Below, in pieces: positions 35,664-47,870 of a stretch of 64,000 nucleotides of DNA. Location: NCBI GenBank assembly GCA_038025085.1, contig CM076147.1, positions 27,133,001-27,197,000 on the forward strand, written 5' to 3'. Under the pieces are notes generated by a model, which was given only the letters and a program-made list of their open reading frames with translations, did not search any database and was not told where the DNA came from. This DNA comes from Tetragonia tetragonoides (lineage: Eukaryota; Streptophyta; Magnoliopsida; Caryophyllales; Aizoaceae). Position numbers and translations under genes: made by a program. Position 1 is the stretch's first letter. The number at the start of each line of letters is the position of its first letter.

Positions 35664-36566
35664 CGGAATTGTTTAACGTAAATCCAAAATTACTAAACGC
35701 AAATATTTTTGTCTCAATACTTACTAACCTACCTTTTTTTATTTAAAAGGCAACTTCCTTACTCCTAATACTTTTTCTTTTGCCCCAATTGAGACTTAAA
35801 ATTAATCACCATGGATCATATATTTAATTGAGACAATACTTTTTCCGTAATCAATAATGACATTCTAAGTAGCAATTAGAATTAAAATTTGTAACTTTCG
35901 TAATAATTTATTTTCCTATTTATAAAAATTATTCATTTTTACGGTTTATTGGTGGTGGATGGTAGCCGCCGTAGCGTTTTGGTGCCTTAGTGGCAGCGGC
36001 TGGTGAGGGAGTTTGGTTGGGGCGTCGGTTGGGTAGGTGGTAGGTGGTGGTTGGGTGTGTGGTAGGTGGTGGATGGGTGGGTGTCGAGTGGGTGGATGGG
36101 GAGTCCTATAAGAGAGAGAAAATGGCAGGCGGAGAGAGAGGGACAGTGGATGGCAGGTGAGGGATACTGGCAAAAAGCAAAGCAGGTGGCACGGAAACCT
36201 CGAATCTTAGAAACGCTGGTGGCAGGAAAAGGTGGCGGGGGCTGAGCGACCGTCCATGGAAGAGAGTATGCTCGGCTGTGTGAATTGATTTGGGGAGTTG
36301 CAGATCTACAATTGGGTTCCAAGATGATTATGATGATGAGTTGACTTGATTTGGGTAAGATGAAGTAGATGATGATGATGATGAGTTCAATTGATATGGG
36401 CGCAAATTATAATTGTTATTCATCTACTACAGATGCAAACTATCGTGCCTCATGAAGAAAAGAGAAGGGAGCAGGGGAAGGTGAGGGAATTTAGGATTGT
36501 ATTATGTAAAGGGTATTTTAGGAAAAAGGATTTTCGTTAAGTAATATTGGAATTTACATTTAGGAA
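35664..36566. mobile_element. TIR element of about 0.9 kb, present only in copy 2
   Basis: Absent from copy 1, where AATTTCCCCCTCATTCCCC is continuous at 30291-30309. Ends are imperfect inverted repeats of about 30 bp: left GTTTAACGTAAATCCAAAAT; the complement of the right end contains AAATGTAAATTCCAATATT. The interior from 35940 to 36340 is GC-rich and strongly G/T-skewed on the plus strand (GGTGGTGGATGG, GGTAGGTGG), unlike the AT-rich ends. No domain recognised. It could be a Mutator-like non-autonomous element carrying captured host sequence; the TSD is not clear, so the superfamily is unsure. Confidence 0.6.
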
Positions 36567-37422
36567 TCCCCCATTCCCCTATCCTCCAACGGGCTCTAAG
36601 CTGATATATTTGGTTTAAATTGCGTCCATTTTTCATTGTTTTGATTGAAAGTTAAAACCCTAGTCTTAGCTTCAAGATCGAGCTCAACCTCAACCTCAAC
36701 CTCAACCTCAACCTCAACCTCTGTTCTATTTGCTTCCGTTGATTCCTGAGCTGTTCGGCTACAGTATCATTTGTGAGATTCTCTCTCTCTGTTTAATTAT
36801 TTGTAATTTATATACATGCATTTGCATTCCTTTGCTTTTATTGTTTATCTAATTTACTAGCTTGAGTTTATAGGAGCACTATATAGTACGTACAATGTAA
36901 TATCTAGTTGCAATTGCTATCGCTTCGTTATTTGAACTTCATATTATCAAATTCCCTTTTACAATTACTATATTGTGCTCGTGTAATATAATCTAACTGT
37001 TCAGAATTTATACCCAGCAACTGTTTGTAGAAATAACTCATTGATGATCATAAGAATCAACAGGGTAATGCAATCACCATTACATTATATGATTGATAAA
37101 TTGCATTACACCCAAGTAAACACCCCTTAATAATGATAACAATAACAACAACAATAACAACAACAACAACAACAACAATGGTCATGTTCCGATACGAAAT
37201 CGGGCATTCCCGACCAGCTTATGATCACTAGAAGGCATGTGTTTGGTTGCCCCTGACTAAGGGGTCGCTACCTCCTGCCCTTCTTCATATTGAAAGATGC
37301 TTAACACAACTTTTACCATCACAAGGAAGTCAAAATTCCAGAAATTGCTAAGCTTTTTCTCTCCATAAAGGTGATGACGACCTATTTAACAACCTCCCCT
37401 AGTGTCAAAAAATATTTTTAAT

Positions 37423-37871
37423 CATCCAAGATACCACCTGCTGGGGGCTGAGGCGCAGGCACATTCCAAAAATCAGGGATGCTTAATGTAATATGCAGCA
37501 ATCCATCTTATCCAATGGGTCTCATTGAGTTTCTTAGCAGCCCACACAAGCTTCCCTGAAGGTGTGGGAACTTGTGAAAAAGGGAACTCCTGAAAACTAA
37601 TGTAGTAGAGGTAAATTTTATGCTTTGCCGAACAAATGCTATTTACTGGTAGATTTGTGTCCAGTCCAAGTCTTGGTGACTGGTTATAGAAGTTGTCTTG
37701 TCACAACTAAGTCTTGTGTTGTGGCTAACGTATGGTTGAAGAAGATCACGTCATTAGTTTGTTTTGTGAAATTTGATAGACATGTTAGTTAATTTGTTTA
37801 ATATCTGTATGAAGCTATTTTGATTTACTGATATATTTCTTTTTTCAAAAAGAAACTCAATTAGGTAGCCC
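37423..37871. other. 5' untranslated/intron region before the THG1-like start
   Basis: No coding content. An acceptor-like CAATTAG/GTAGCCCATGG at about 37864 suggests that the start codon lies in a second exon, with an untranslated first exon upstream in the duplicated segment. Confidence 0.45.
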
Positions 37872-38415
37872 ATGGCAAACAGCAAATACGAGTATGTGAA
37901 GTCCTTTGAAGTTGAAGACAAAATTACGCTGCCTAATCTTATTGTTGTTCTCATTGATGGGCGCCATTTTAAACATGTGCAGTAATTACTCTAAACTACA
38001 GGACACTGTGGACACCAGTTATTGCTTAGTTACTTTACTTGGTAATGTGCGACTGTGGTCTTGATTTGATGGATGGCATCAATATCTCCAAATGCTGTTA
38101 GGCTTTCATGTGCTTAGTTCATCTCAATCTCCATTTGTTTATATTATATATCTTTAAAAACACCTTACAAAATATCACCCTTCATAACCAGACCCTTATT
38201 GAGTCTTTTGTTTGGTGCCATTAAGTATGGCTGTTAACACTGATCTGTTCACTCGATCGTGCCCCTGCTGCTGCATCTGTTCCCGTCACTTTCACGTCCA
38301 ACATTCACTTGTACTTTATATGCTAGCTTTTAATGATGCTTGGGTGATGAGAATGCTAAATGACAATCTGATCAGTCCTAGGGAGGCCACCATGGCTTCT
38401 TATAAGACATGTAAG

Positions 38416-39828
38416 ACATTTCAATGATTGGGCGTTAACAAGTGAGCAACATATAAGACAAGTGAGGTTCAAACCCAAAACCAATTGGCAATAGCCTTGG
38501 TTTTAAAATTCGAGAGGCGCAGTTAGGCGACCACCACATTGCCTCAGACTAGCCAAGGCGCAGCAATTACAAGAGGCGCACTGAAGCGGACGCCTCAAGC
38601 CGCTTTAAACAAAGCGTGAAGCGTAGCGCTTTTGTCGCTTTCTGTATAGAGGAAGAAAACAAAAAGGAAGAGAGAGAAATGGGGTTCGATCTGCATTGAT
38701 GGCCTGGGATTCTTACTTCCTTGTCCAGATAATCGAGCTGATTGAACTCTTATTCAGAAGAATAGATCCAATTTCAGATTTAGGGTTTGGCAAAAAAAAA
38801 ACCTTAGAATCTAGATCTGGAAAATTGAACACTGGAGAGATGGAAGAGAATGACAGCATGTTAGGGCTTCTGGTCGATGGAAGCATGCGAGTCGGTTGGA
38901 AGGGTCGCCGGAGTGCATTTACCGGCCGACAGTGAGAGAAGTGATGCTGTTTGAGAGGGATGCGCTGCTCCAGCTTCTTATGGCTCTTTGCGTTGTTCAC
39001 TGAAAAGTGAAAAGTCTTTTGACTTTTCCAATCTCCTGAGTCCTGACCCATTCCTCTTTAAAGCCCCCACCAGTTTCATTCATTACTTTATGCCATACAG
39101 CTGTCTGCCTGTCTCCCACTCTCTCTTTGTCTTATGTGTAAGCTATACACTCTACTCCTATTTTCTTTCACGTGACACACAATTATTTTTCCCTCTCTAA
39201 AAAAGTAAGTTATTATTATTTATTAATATTGGCATGTTCTGATTTCTTTTTTATGGAATATATTCAGAAAAAATTAATAAAATTATGAAAAAAATGTGAT
39301 TTAAGCAGAAAATATTATGTAAATATAAATTATAAATTATAAATATTTATTTAAAACTGTGCGCCTCGCATACGTGACTACGTGAGGCGTGCGCTTTCGT
39401 CTCAGCGCTTCGACCCCCTTGCGCCTAAGTGTGCCTTAGGCTTTTTAGAACCAAGGCAATAGGTAGAGTAACCCACTTGCTTATATGTACGCTCAAGACC
39501 ACTAAATCTGTCCACGTGGGACACAAACCCACTTCAACACTCCACCTCATGCAAAGACCCATCATGGGCTGAAGCGTGGACCAATTAAAGCCTAGTATGG
39601 GCCAGTCACACGTGTGTGGGACAATAAGGGGATCACATAAAGGCAGGATAAAACCCGCTCTGATACCATGATAAATTTCAATAATTGGGGCTTAACAAGT
39701 GAGCAACATATAAGACAAGTGAGGTTCCAACCCAAAACCAATTGCAATGGGTGGAGTAACCCACTTGCTTATATGTATACTCAAGACCACTTTTATCTTT
39801 TCATGTGGGACACAAACCCACTTCAACA
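38416..39828 (-). mobile_element. TRIM retrotransposon in THG1 intron 1
   Basis: LTRs of about 160 bp: 39669-39828, and 38416-38494 joined to 39457-39539 after removing a nested element. PBS on the minus strand is TGGTATCAGAGC (39657-39668), adjacent to the right LTR; GAGGTGGAG next to the other LTR is the polypurine tract. Internal region is only about 117 bp with no ORF. Possible TSD GTAAG (38411-38415 and 39829-39833), with a few bases lost from the outer LTR end. Confidence 0.75.
38495..39456. mobile_element. Non-autonomous TIR element nested in the TRIM LTR
   Basis: Starts CCTTGGTTTTAAAA and ends TTTTTAGAACCAAGG. Flanked by CAATAG (or GGCAATAG if the terminal GG is counted as target), interrupting an LTR that is continuous in its partner. 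GC-rich subterminal GAGGCGCA/TGCGCCTC motifs lie near both ends. The interior frame 38696-38935 is not recognisable. Confidence 0.65.
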
Positions 39829-42308
39829 GTAAGGGAAAGGTAAATGCTATCCACAATGCACTTGTTTTTTTCCTATTTGTGGTCAATTGGACGCTCATAT
39901 GGCCATGGTTACACAGGGACTCTCTTCTCCTCCCCTTCCAAGGGGTGCTATGAATCTGCATTCTGCGGTATCTGAGCTGGAAGGTAAAACTCAAGCAATT
40001 AGACTTATAGGGATGTCATCACTAGATTGGTTGTTATTATTGTCATACTGCTTGTACCTTTACTCGTGGTGTTAGCTTCCTCATAAACCAATTTCATTTT
40101 GAAGTTGACACAATTTCACTAATAGTAGATTTGTGGCACTCTGCACCTCTCATTTTTTGTCTATTTGATATGATAGGTTCTCTGAAGTTCATCATTTTGA
40201 GAAGCCCAATGATAGAAGAGCGTTGAAGTTAATGAAGTCTTGTGCAGTGGCTGTTATGGAGGAATATTCTGACATAATATTCTCATATGGATTTAGTGAT
40301 GAATATAGGTACCTGCAATATTCATCTGATCTGTCACTGGAATCTTTATTCCTTCTATTTCATACCAAGCGCTGCATGTTTACTGTTGTCATTTTGCAGT
40401 TTTGTGTTAAAAAAGGAGTCCGTATTTTACCAGAGACGCGAAAGGTATGTGGCCTAAACTCCATTTTCTGATGCAAAATTTGTTTGGATGGGTAGAAATC
40501 TGATCCTGATACAACTGACAATATCTATACTGCTCTTTCTTCGTGTTTGTATTATCCTGTCTCAGCTTTACTAAGGTGCTTGCTGGTTATACTTGTTTGC
40601 CTCCTGCATGATATAGCCTTCTACTAAGGTTGGGCCTTTTCTTCTCAATAGCAATTTCTTACTGCCCATACATCTCTTCTGCAGTAAGATACTGTCCCTA
40701 CTTGTATCGTTCTTCACTTCTGTGTACACCATAAAATGGAAGGAGTTCTTTCCACATCAGGAGCTACTCTATGCACCTTCATTTCACGCGCAAGTTGTTC
40801 GTTGTCCAACATCGGAGGTTCTTCAAACCTATTTTGCGTGGAGACAAAATGAGTGTAAGTAATTCATGGTAACTTGCTTAATAAAGTTCAGTCATCTGCA
40901 ATAATAGAATTATGATGGACTTGAGGAGTACATGTTTTCCTAATTTCTGTAAGATCTCAATTGAAGTTCAGTTTTTTGGAAGATAAGAGGAGAGAAGAGA
41001 GAAAATACTGTTAACATCAGTCTCTTTACCAACTATTTTTTTATTGCAGGTCATGTCAACAACCTATTTGATACATGTTTTTGAAAGCTGATTGAGAGTG
41101 GAAAGCATGAAACTGAAGCCCATGAAATTCTCAAGGTGATACTGAAGGTATTTGTACATGCATGCATTCCGTCTCTGTTCACTTGATACATTTATTTATT
41201 AAACCCAATAAAATTTGTCCTTGTCACTGCTTAATGGAATTGTCTCACTGTTATCTTTTACATCTTGCTTCAATTTTCAAAGTTAATTTGTTAATCACTG
41301 GTAGCTTGCTGTTCAGGGGAAAGAAAACACCAATGGTAGCTTGCTTAAATAAACCTTAAGTTAGATTAAGATACATTGTGTCGAAGTTTATTATTCTGAT
41401 ATAAGCATCTGGTGCGACCCCATTTTCTGCATACATTCTGAAAGCTGTACCTCTATATGCCAATAAAGAAATCCAGTACAGCACAAGTTTCTAACTGCTG
41501 CTTGTGATGATATTGTCTTCTGCTGGGCTTTATAGTCTCTACATGTCAGAATAAATTGAAAGTTTTGCTTTATGATCACCACAGTAATGATGGTTGATGA
41601 AGGTGCTTGTTTGGTCTTTTATGGGATTAATGCTGTTAGTTAGAGGCTATATTAGAGGCTGTTACTATTTAATTGTTTTCAAGTCCATTTCATAAAAACA
41701 CTGGTCATTGCAATGTTGCTTCACTTTAATGACATCTACTTGTGTCTTTTAATTCTTTAGGGAACTCAGAAGCAAGAAAAGAATGAGCTGCTTTTCCAGC
41801 AATTTGGCATCAACTATAAAAATATTCATCCCATCTTTCGACAAGGAACTTGTCTTCTCAAGACTCAGGTTATCATCTGCCCTTGTTTTTTCAGGGTATG
41901 TTTGCTGTGAATATACCATACCGATCCATACCATACATGAGTGCAGTGTTGACCCCCCCCCCCCCTTCTACATTAGTGAGGGCTTGCACTGGTTAGTCTT
42001 TTGAAAAATGTCGAGACTTCTGGTTGATGTCAATTTTGTTCTGAAGGTTGACAGTGGATTGACCAATTCGAACTCCCTCCTTTTGATACTGTTGTCCCAT
42101 GAGTGAACCAAATACCTGTTTATTTCGTCCAACAAATATTCTGGGTACCTAAGATTGGATCTGGAATGAAATTAAATCAATTATCACTATGTTTGGGAAC
42201 TTTGTGAACGAGGAAAACTATAGAAAAGTAAATCCGTGGAAATCTGCATAAAAGTAAATCAGTGGAAATCTTATCATTTTTACTTGTTTGGTTCATCATT
42301 ATAAAGGT

Positions 42309-42432
42309 TGTACAAATGTAGGACATTTACACAATATTCTTTTGTTTGGTTTGTTATTGTGGAAATCTATTGTACAAATGTAGGACTTTTACATAGTTTT
42401 CTTTTGTTTGGTTTGTTATTGTAGAAATCTAT
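42309..42432. repeat. 62-bp tandem repeat in THG1 intron 6
   Basis: Two near-identical units starting TGTACAAATGTAGGAC at 42309 and 42371, each containing CTTTTGTTTGGTTTGTTATT. Confidence 0.8.
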
Positions 42433-44906
42433 TGTAGAATAAAGGCTTTCTTTTAGATTTCCTCAGATTGCCATAGATTTCAATCAAACTGTATCACTGT
42501 ATATGAATTGAAATGTTTGTGTGTAAAAAGATAAGCTATATACTCTCTTGTTGAGGTAGGTATGTATTAAGCATGTAGACTCCCTGGCGAACTCAGCTTC
42601 GCATAATAATGGTAATCAGTTTCAATAAGTGATTTTTTTTCTCATGTGGTAGTATTAGATGTGGAGTGTCATCTGTCCTATATATGTGGCTTCAAGCATG
42701 CTAGATTTGATTTTTGCCCACTCGATGTAGGTTGAAGATATCATCAAGTAAAAGGAAAATGGTGATCCTGTTAAGAGATTACGGAAGAAGGTGATGAAAG
42801 TACGTTCAGATAATATAGCTAGTAAAGGCTTCTGGAATCAGCATTCGTTTCTCCTTAAGGAATTGGGCACATTTGAAGAAGATATTCACAAAATTAGGCC
42901 AGAATATGTGGAATCCTTTTGTTTCGTGGATAAGTTGATGCTGTCCACTTGGATAGTCGTCAGAATTGATGGCTGCCATTTTCACAGGTAATTGATCTAT
43001 ATGCTCAGCATTCAGCAATCTCACTTTTTCGTCCCAATCAAGCCACTGCGTCAAAGAATAAACTGCCAGGAAAAAATTTAAATGCATTGAAAAGCTATTT
43101 GAATGCTCTGGATAGGCAAAAAGAGTTCATCACTAGCTAGTCCTATACTAGGTAATGTAATTGATATAGCTCCGATCCATGCAATGTCTTACAGTAACCA
43201 ATTGATTTGCAGGCAATAATAGAAATGCAGCTTGCTGCTACTATTTGAACTTGAGAATTTATACTGTTGGCTCCTTGAAGTACATATCCTACTGATGTTC
43301 CAACTAGTTTGGATTGTCTGTTAGTAATTATGTAGATCAAGATAGGTCACAAACTAGACTTTTTTCTTTCTATTACTTAAATATATCCATCTCAATATCG
43401 AACGAGTTGAATCTGTGACATTCAGGGTTCTTGGCTGAGATTATGCTTGCAAAGTGAACATGTTTGGATTTTGTTAGGTTCTCTGATCTTCATGCTTTTG
43501 AGAAGCCCAATGATGAACAAGCTTTGAATCTAATGAATTCGTGTGCAGCAGCTGTTGTTGAAGAGTTCAAAGACAATCTTTGCATATGGCGTCAGTGATG
43601 AATACAGGTAATAATTTCCTTCCTGTTCTATTACTTCAGTTAACTTGTCTCTAGGAAGACAAATCCTTTGATAACTTTGTATTTGATTGCCTTGTAGTTT
43701 TGTGTTGACAAAGGAGTCTAAGTTGTATGAACGGCATGCTAGGTATCTCTTCCATCACCCATTTGACTTGTCTGATAGCTTAGGCGCAAATGCTGAAAAG
43801 AAACTTTCTGTTTGATACAGTGATTTTGACCTTTCATGTATTGAAAGCCTCATTGTCTTTGCAGTGGGATAGTATCCGTGATGCTATCATCCTTTTCATC
43901 AATGTACATCAGGAGATGGAAAGAATTTTTCCCACAAAGAGAATTGAGATATTCACCCTCATTTGATGGACGAGCTGTGTGCTATCCATCATCTGACATT
44001 CTTCGGGACTATTTGTCATGGAGACAAGTCGATTGTGAGTATCAATAACCAAGCGTTGTCTTTATGCCAGATTTCTGAGTAGAGAGTTTTTGAAGCCTGT
44101 GAACACATGGGAACTCCTCTCCATTTCTCTCTCCTCATTAGTTTCAGCCCCTAAAACATTATTGCAATAAATCCATGACCTACTGTGGTGTTTTTGTTCT
44201 AGGTAAACCACTGTGCTTATGTATGTACTTATCAAGTTGAATTCACATCACCATTGTGTATGTCTGCATACTCAGGTCACATTAACAATCAGTATAATAC
44301 CTCTTTCTGGATGCTGGTCAAGTCTGGAAAAAGCAAACGTGAAGCTCAAAACTACTTGAAGGTGCATCATTTCTTTTTACTGAGGCAGATGGTGATATTT
44401 TAGTCTTACTGTACTATACTTGTAATCTAAGAGTGAGTATGTTTCCCCATTGAAGCTGAACTTACAACTTATTGTATAACTTGCAGGGAACTCAAACAAA
44501 AGAGAAAAACGACTTGCTTAGCCTAGATGGTATTGACTATAATGCATTACCACACATTTTTCGTCGGGGTTCATGTGTTTTCTGGGACCAGGTGTGACTC
44601 CTTCTGTTTCTCTACCTTCTCTCTGAACATTTTTATCACGACATCTATGTGACAATATTCAATAATTGTGAGGGCTTTCATACTGGTTGATAGTGAAACC
44701 AATAAATCTGCCCATATTACATTCTTGTGTGTAGTATTCTACTCGATGAATATCATTTCTCTGTGCAGGAAAAAGAGGAGGTGATGAAGGTGGATCGTAT
44801 TGAAGGTTTGAGAAGGAGAATTGTAATTGACCACTGTAATATAATCGACGAAGAGTTCTGGGAAGCACGCCCATGGATCCTTAATGACAAGGGCCAATCG
44901 AAGTGA

Positions 44907-45390
44907 TAGTCCTTTCTTTGTTGCTGACATCTGATAAATCTCAGTTACATCTTTCTTCATCTTCTTTTTCTATGTAAGGGGAGATTTGCAATGAAAGGCC
45001 TCCCATTATCCTGTATGGCATCGGATGAGGTGGAAAGTTGTGTGCATGATTAGGAAGATAGCACACAATCATTGTTGAACTAAATAATTGCAAGCCTTCG
45101 CAGATGCTGCCTCTTGCCAGAATTGTGATGTTGTTCCTTTCTTTTTTTTTTTCTTTCTATTATTACAGATTTATCATGACTTCGAGCTCTTTACATGGGA
45201 GTAAAGGGGTTACAAATATACAATGCAATGCACCATCTTATTGAGGTATAGGTAGAAAAGAAATATGGGAGAGGAAGGAGATGCAAGAGTGTAATTGATT
45301 GCTGTGAACCAATGTAATTATGTGTACATTTGCTAAAGTGAACAATTATAATCTACATTAGGTCATATGCACATGATAGTTGAACTTTTA
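44907..45390 (+). other. 3' flank of the THG1-like gene
   Basis: Probable 3' UTR and flank. No coding region or RNA gene recognised. Confidence 0.5.
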
Positions 45391-46525
<1,135 letters not shown>

Positions 46526-46537
46526 TATATATATATA

Positions 46538-47050
46538 TATATTTTTGGGTAAAAGCGCTGGTGATATGACATGTGTCACAATCTTATTGGCTATGACATT
46601 TTAATTTCTTTTTCCTTTTTATTTTGTCATTATGGCTTTTATGGGGATATTTAAGTTAATGTATTAAATGTCTTATTAAAGCAACAAAATTTTTTTTTTA
46701 TTAAAAGTATCTATATAATACTTGACCATTTTTTAATTAAATACTATTTTGATTCATCAATTATTACATTTTATACTTTTAAGTATTAGAGCACTTACTG
46801 CCACCACTTTTATTGAGTTTTATAATTGTATGTTTTTTATCGTGGGAAAAAATAAGTATGATGACGTGACAAAATTTATTTGCCTAATTTTAAGGGATAA
46901 GCGCGTGTAATGTGATGAGGATAGCCTATAGACTCATCATTTTTTTATAAAGCAATATATTGTGCGTATTACGTAGTAGGTGATATTTGACTAATATTTG
47001 CGGCGATAAGCATGGGTCATATGATACCGAATATGTGACAAATATTTGTG
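46538..47050 (+). mobile_element. Partial Helitron of the same family
   Basis: TTGGGTAAAAGCGCTGGTGA after a short TA run, then internal motifs like those of 45530-46500 (GGATAAGCGCGTGTAATGTG; GCGGCGATAAGCATGG). It stops near 47050 at TTTCGGGTCGGG without a CTAG end. Confidence 0.6.
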
Positions 47051-47291
47051 GTTTCGGGTCGGGTGTTATCGATTTCGGGTCAATTCAGAGAACGGGTGTT
47101 GCCGGGTGTCGAGTTGGACCGGGTCGGGTCAGTTTCGGATAATGATAATTGATACATTTTTGGGTGTCGAGCAGGTCTAATATCGGGCGGATCGGGTTTT
47201 GTCAGCTCTATATGTATCCTTTGATGTATGTATGATGAATGAATGAAAATCCCTCTTTCTACTCAAAAAAAAAAAAAAAAAAAAAAAAAAC
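47051..47291 (+). repeat. CGGGTCGGGT-rich segment ending in a long A-run
   Basis: Degenerate CGGGT(G/C)-motifs, then GAATGAATGAAAATCCC and an A-run of about 27 bases. The A-tail suggests a retroposed 3' end, but no head, ORF or TSD was identified. Confidence 0.4.
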
Positions 47292-47361
47292 CACTAGTGT
47301 GACTCAAATGTGAAAGTGATACTCGTATGGTGAACTCTTGAACCTTCCGACTTGAAAATTG

Positions 47362-47560
47362 TTTTTTTGTTTTCATAATCAAGGGTATTCAACGTTGATC
47401 ATATTGATTACTTGTCCGCGCTAGTTTGTTGGCACCTCAAAAGGTAGAGCAGCTGACCAAGGAATTTAAAACTGCTCTATGACCAAGGCGATATTCAAAC
47501 TCTCAACACTGGTTAAGAATGTATGAGTCCCTACCACTCAATCACACCTCCTTAATTTCC
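47362..47560 (-). mobile_element. tRNA-derived SINE, copy C
   Basis: Independent copy of the family at 13502 and 35380. Body motifs in plus orientation: TTTCATAATCAAGG, AAAGGTAGAGCAGC and ATGAGTCCCTA. The B box is degraded on the minus strand. Confidence 0.65.
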
Positions 47561-47870
47561 GACACAAAATTGTTGAGAACCACAAAGCTGTACTCTCTGA
47601 TTGATATCCACTGTTCAGATCCAGTACTTTCCAAATCTCAAATTTCTAACCAATAAATTAACGGCCACGATTTCCCTATAACACCTTCTCAGCATCACAA
47701 ATAATATATTTTTCTCAAAAATAAAAAAAGCATCACAAATTATATCTCTATTTAAATTGCATCATTTAAATACTAAAAACCCAATTTCAGTGCAATTCTA
47801 GTTCTATTTACCACGCCCCCAAATTCCCCAAATTAATTTCAGCAAGGACAACCTTCTCTGACCCAAAAAA

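Larger units (their letters stand above)
34342..37422. repeat. Copy 2 of the tandem duplication (upstream region of the THG1-like gene)
   Basis: Collinear with copy 1 but without the solo LTR, Helitrons or hAT. It differs by its own insertion (35664-36566), a roughly 200-bp deletion relative to copy 1 (copy 1 has 33811-34010 extra) and about 58 bp extra near 36885. It contains the TTAAAACCCTAG and CTCAACCTC tract and CT-rich leader that run toward the THG1-like start codon, so the duplicated unit probably includes that gene's promoter and untranslated exon. Confidence 0.85.
37872..44906 (+). pseudogene. THG1: tRNA-His guanylyltransferase (THG1), two-domain plant type, disrupted
   Basis: Thg1 adds the extra G(-1) to tRNA-His; plant proteins have two tandem Thg1 domains. 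Thirteen exons: 37872-37981, 40177-40308, 40400-40444, 40685-40854, 41050-41135, 41761-41868, 42731-42987, 43478-43607, 43698-43742, 43865-44034, 44276-44361, 44487-44591, 44769-44906. Exons 2-6 and 8-12 mirror each other in size (132/45/170/86/108 versus 130/45/170/86/105), reflecting the old domain duplication. Motifs: IDGRHF and GFSDEY in domain 1, RIDGCHFHRF in domain 2. Lesions: TGA at 41082-41084 where TGG (Trp) is expected, TAA at 42749-42751 between domains, and a net 2-nt loss in exon 8 just before the second GVSDEY motif. The intact frame would give about 527 residues. Splice sites look good, so decay is recent or partial; a functional copy elsewhere is likely. Confidence 0.85.

Noticed and set aside
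35946..36322. Pro/His/Thr-rich frames on the minus strand
   Set aside because: Arise from the G/T-skewed core of the TIR element; no domain and no splice context.
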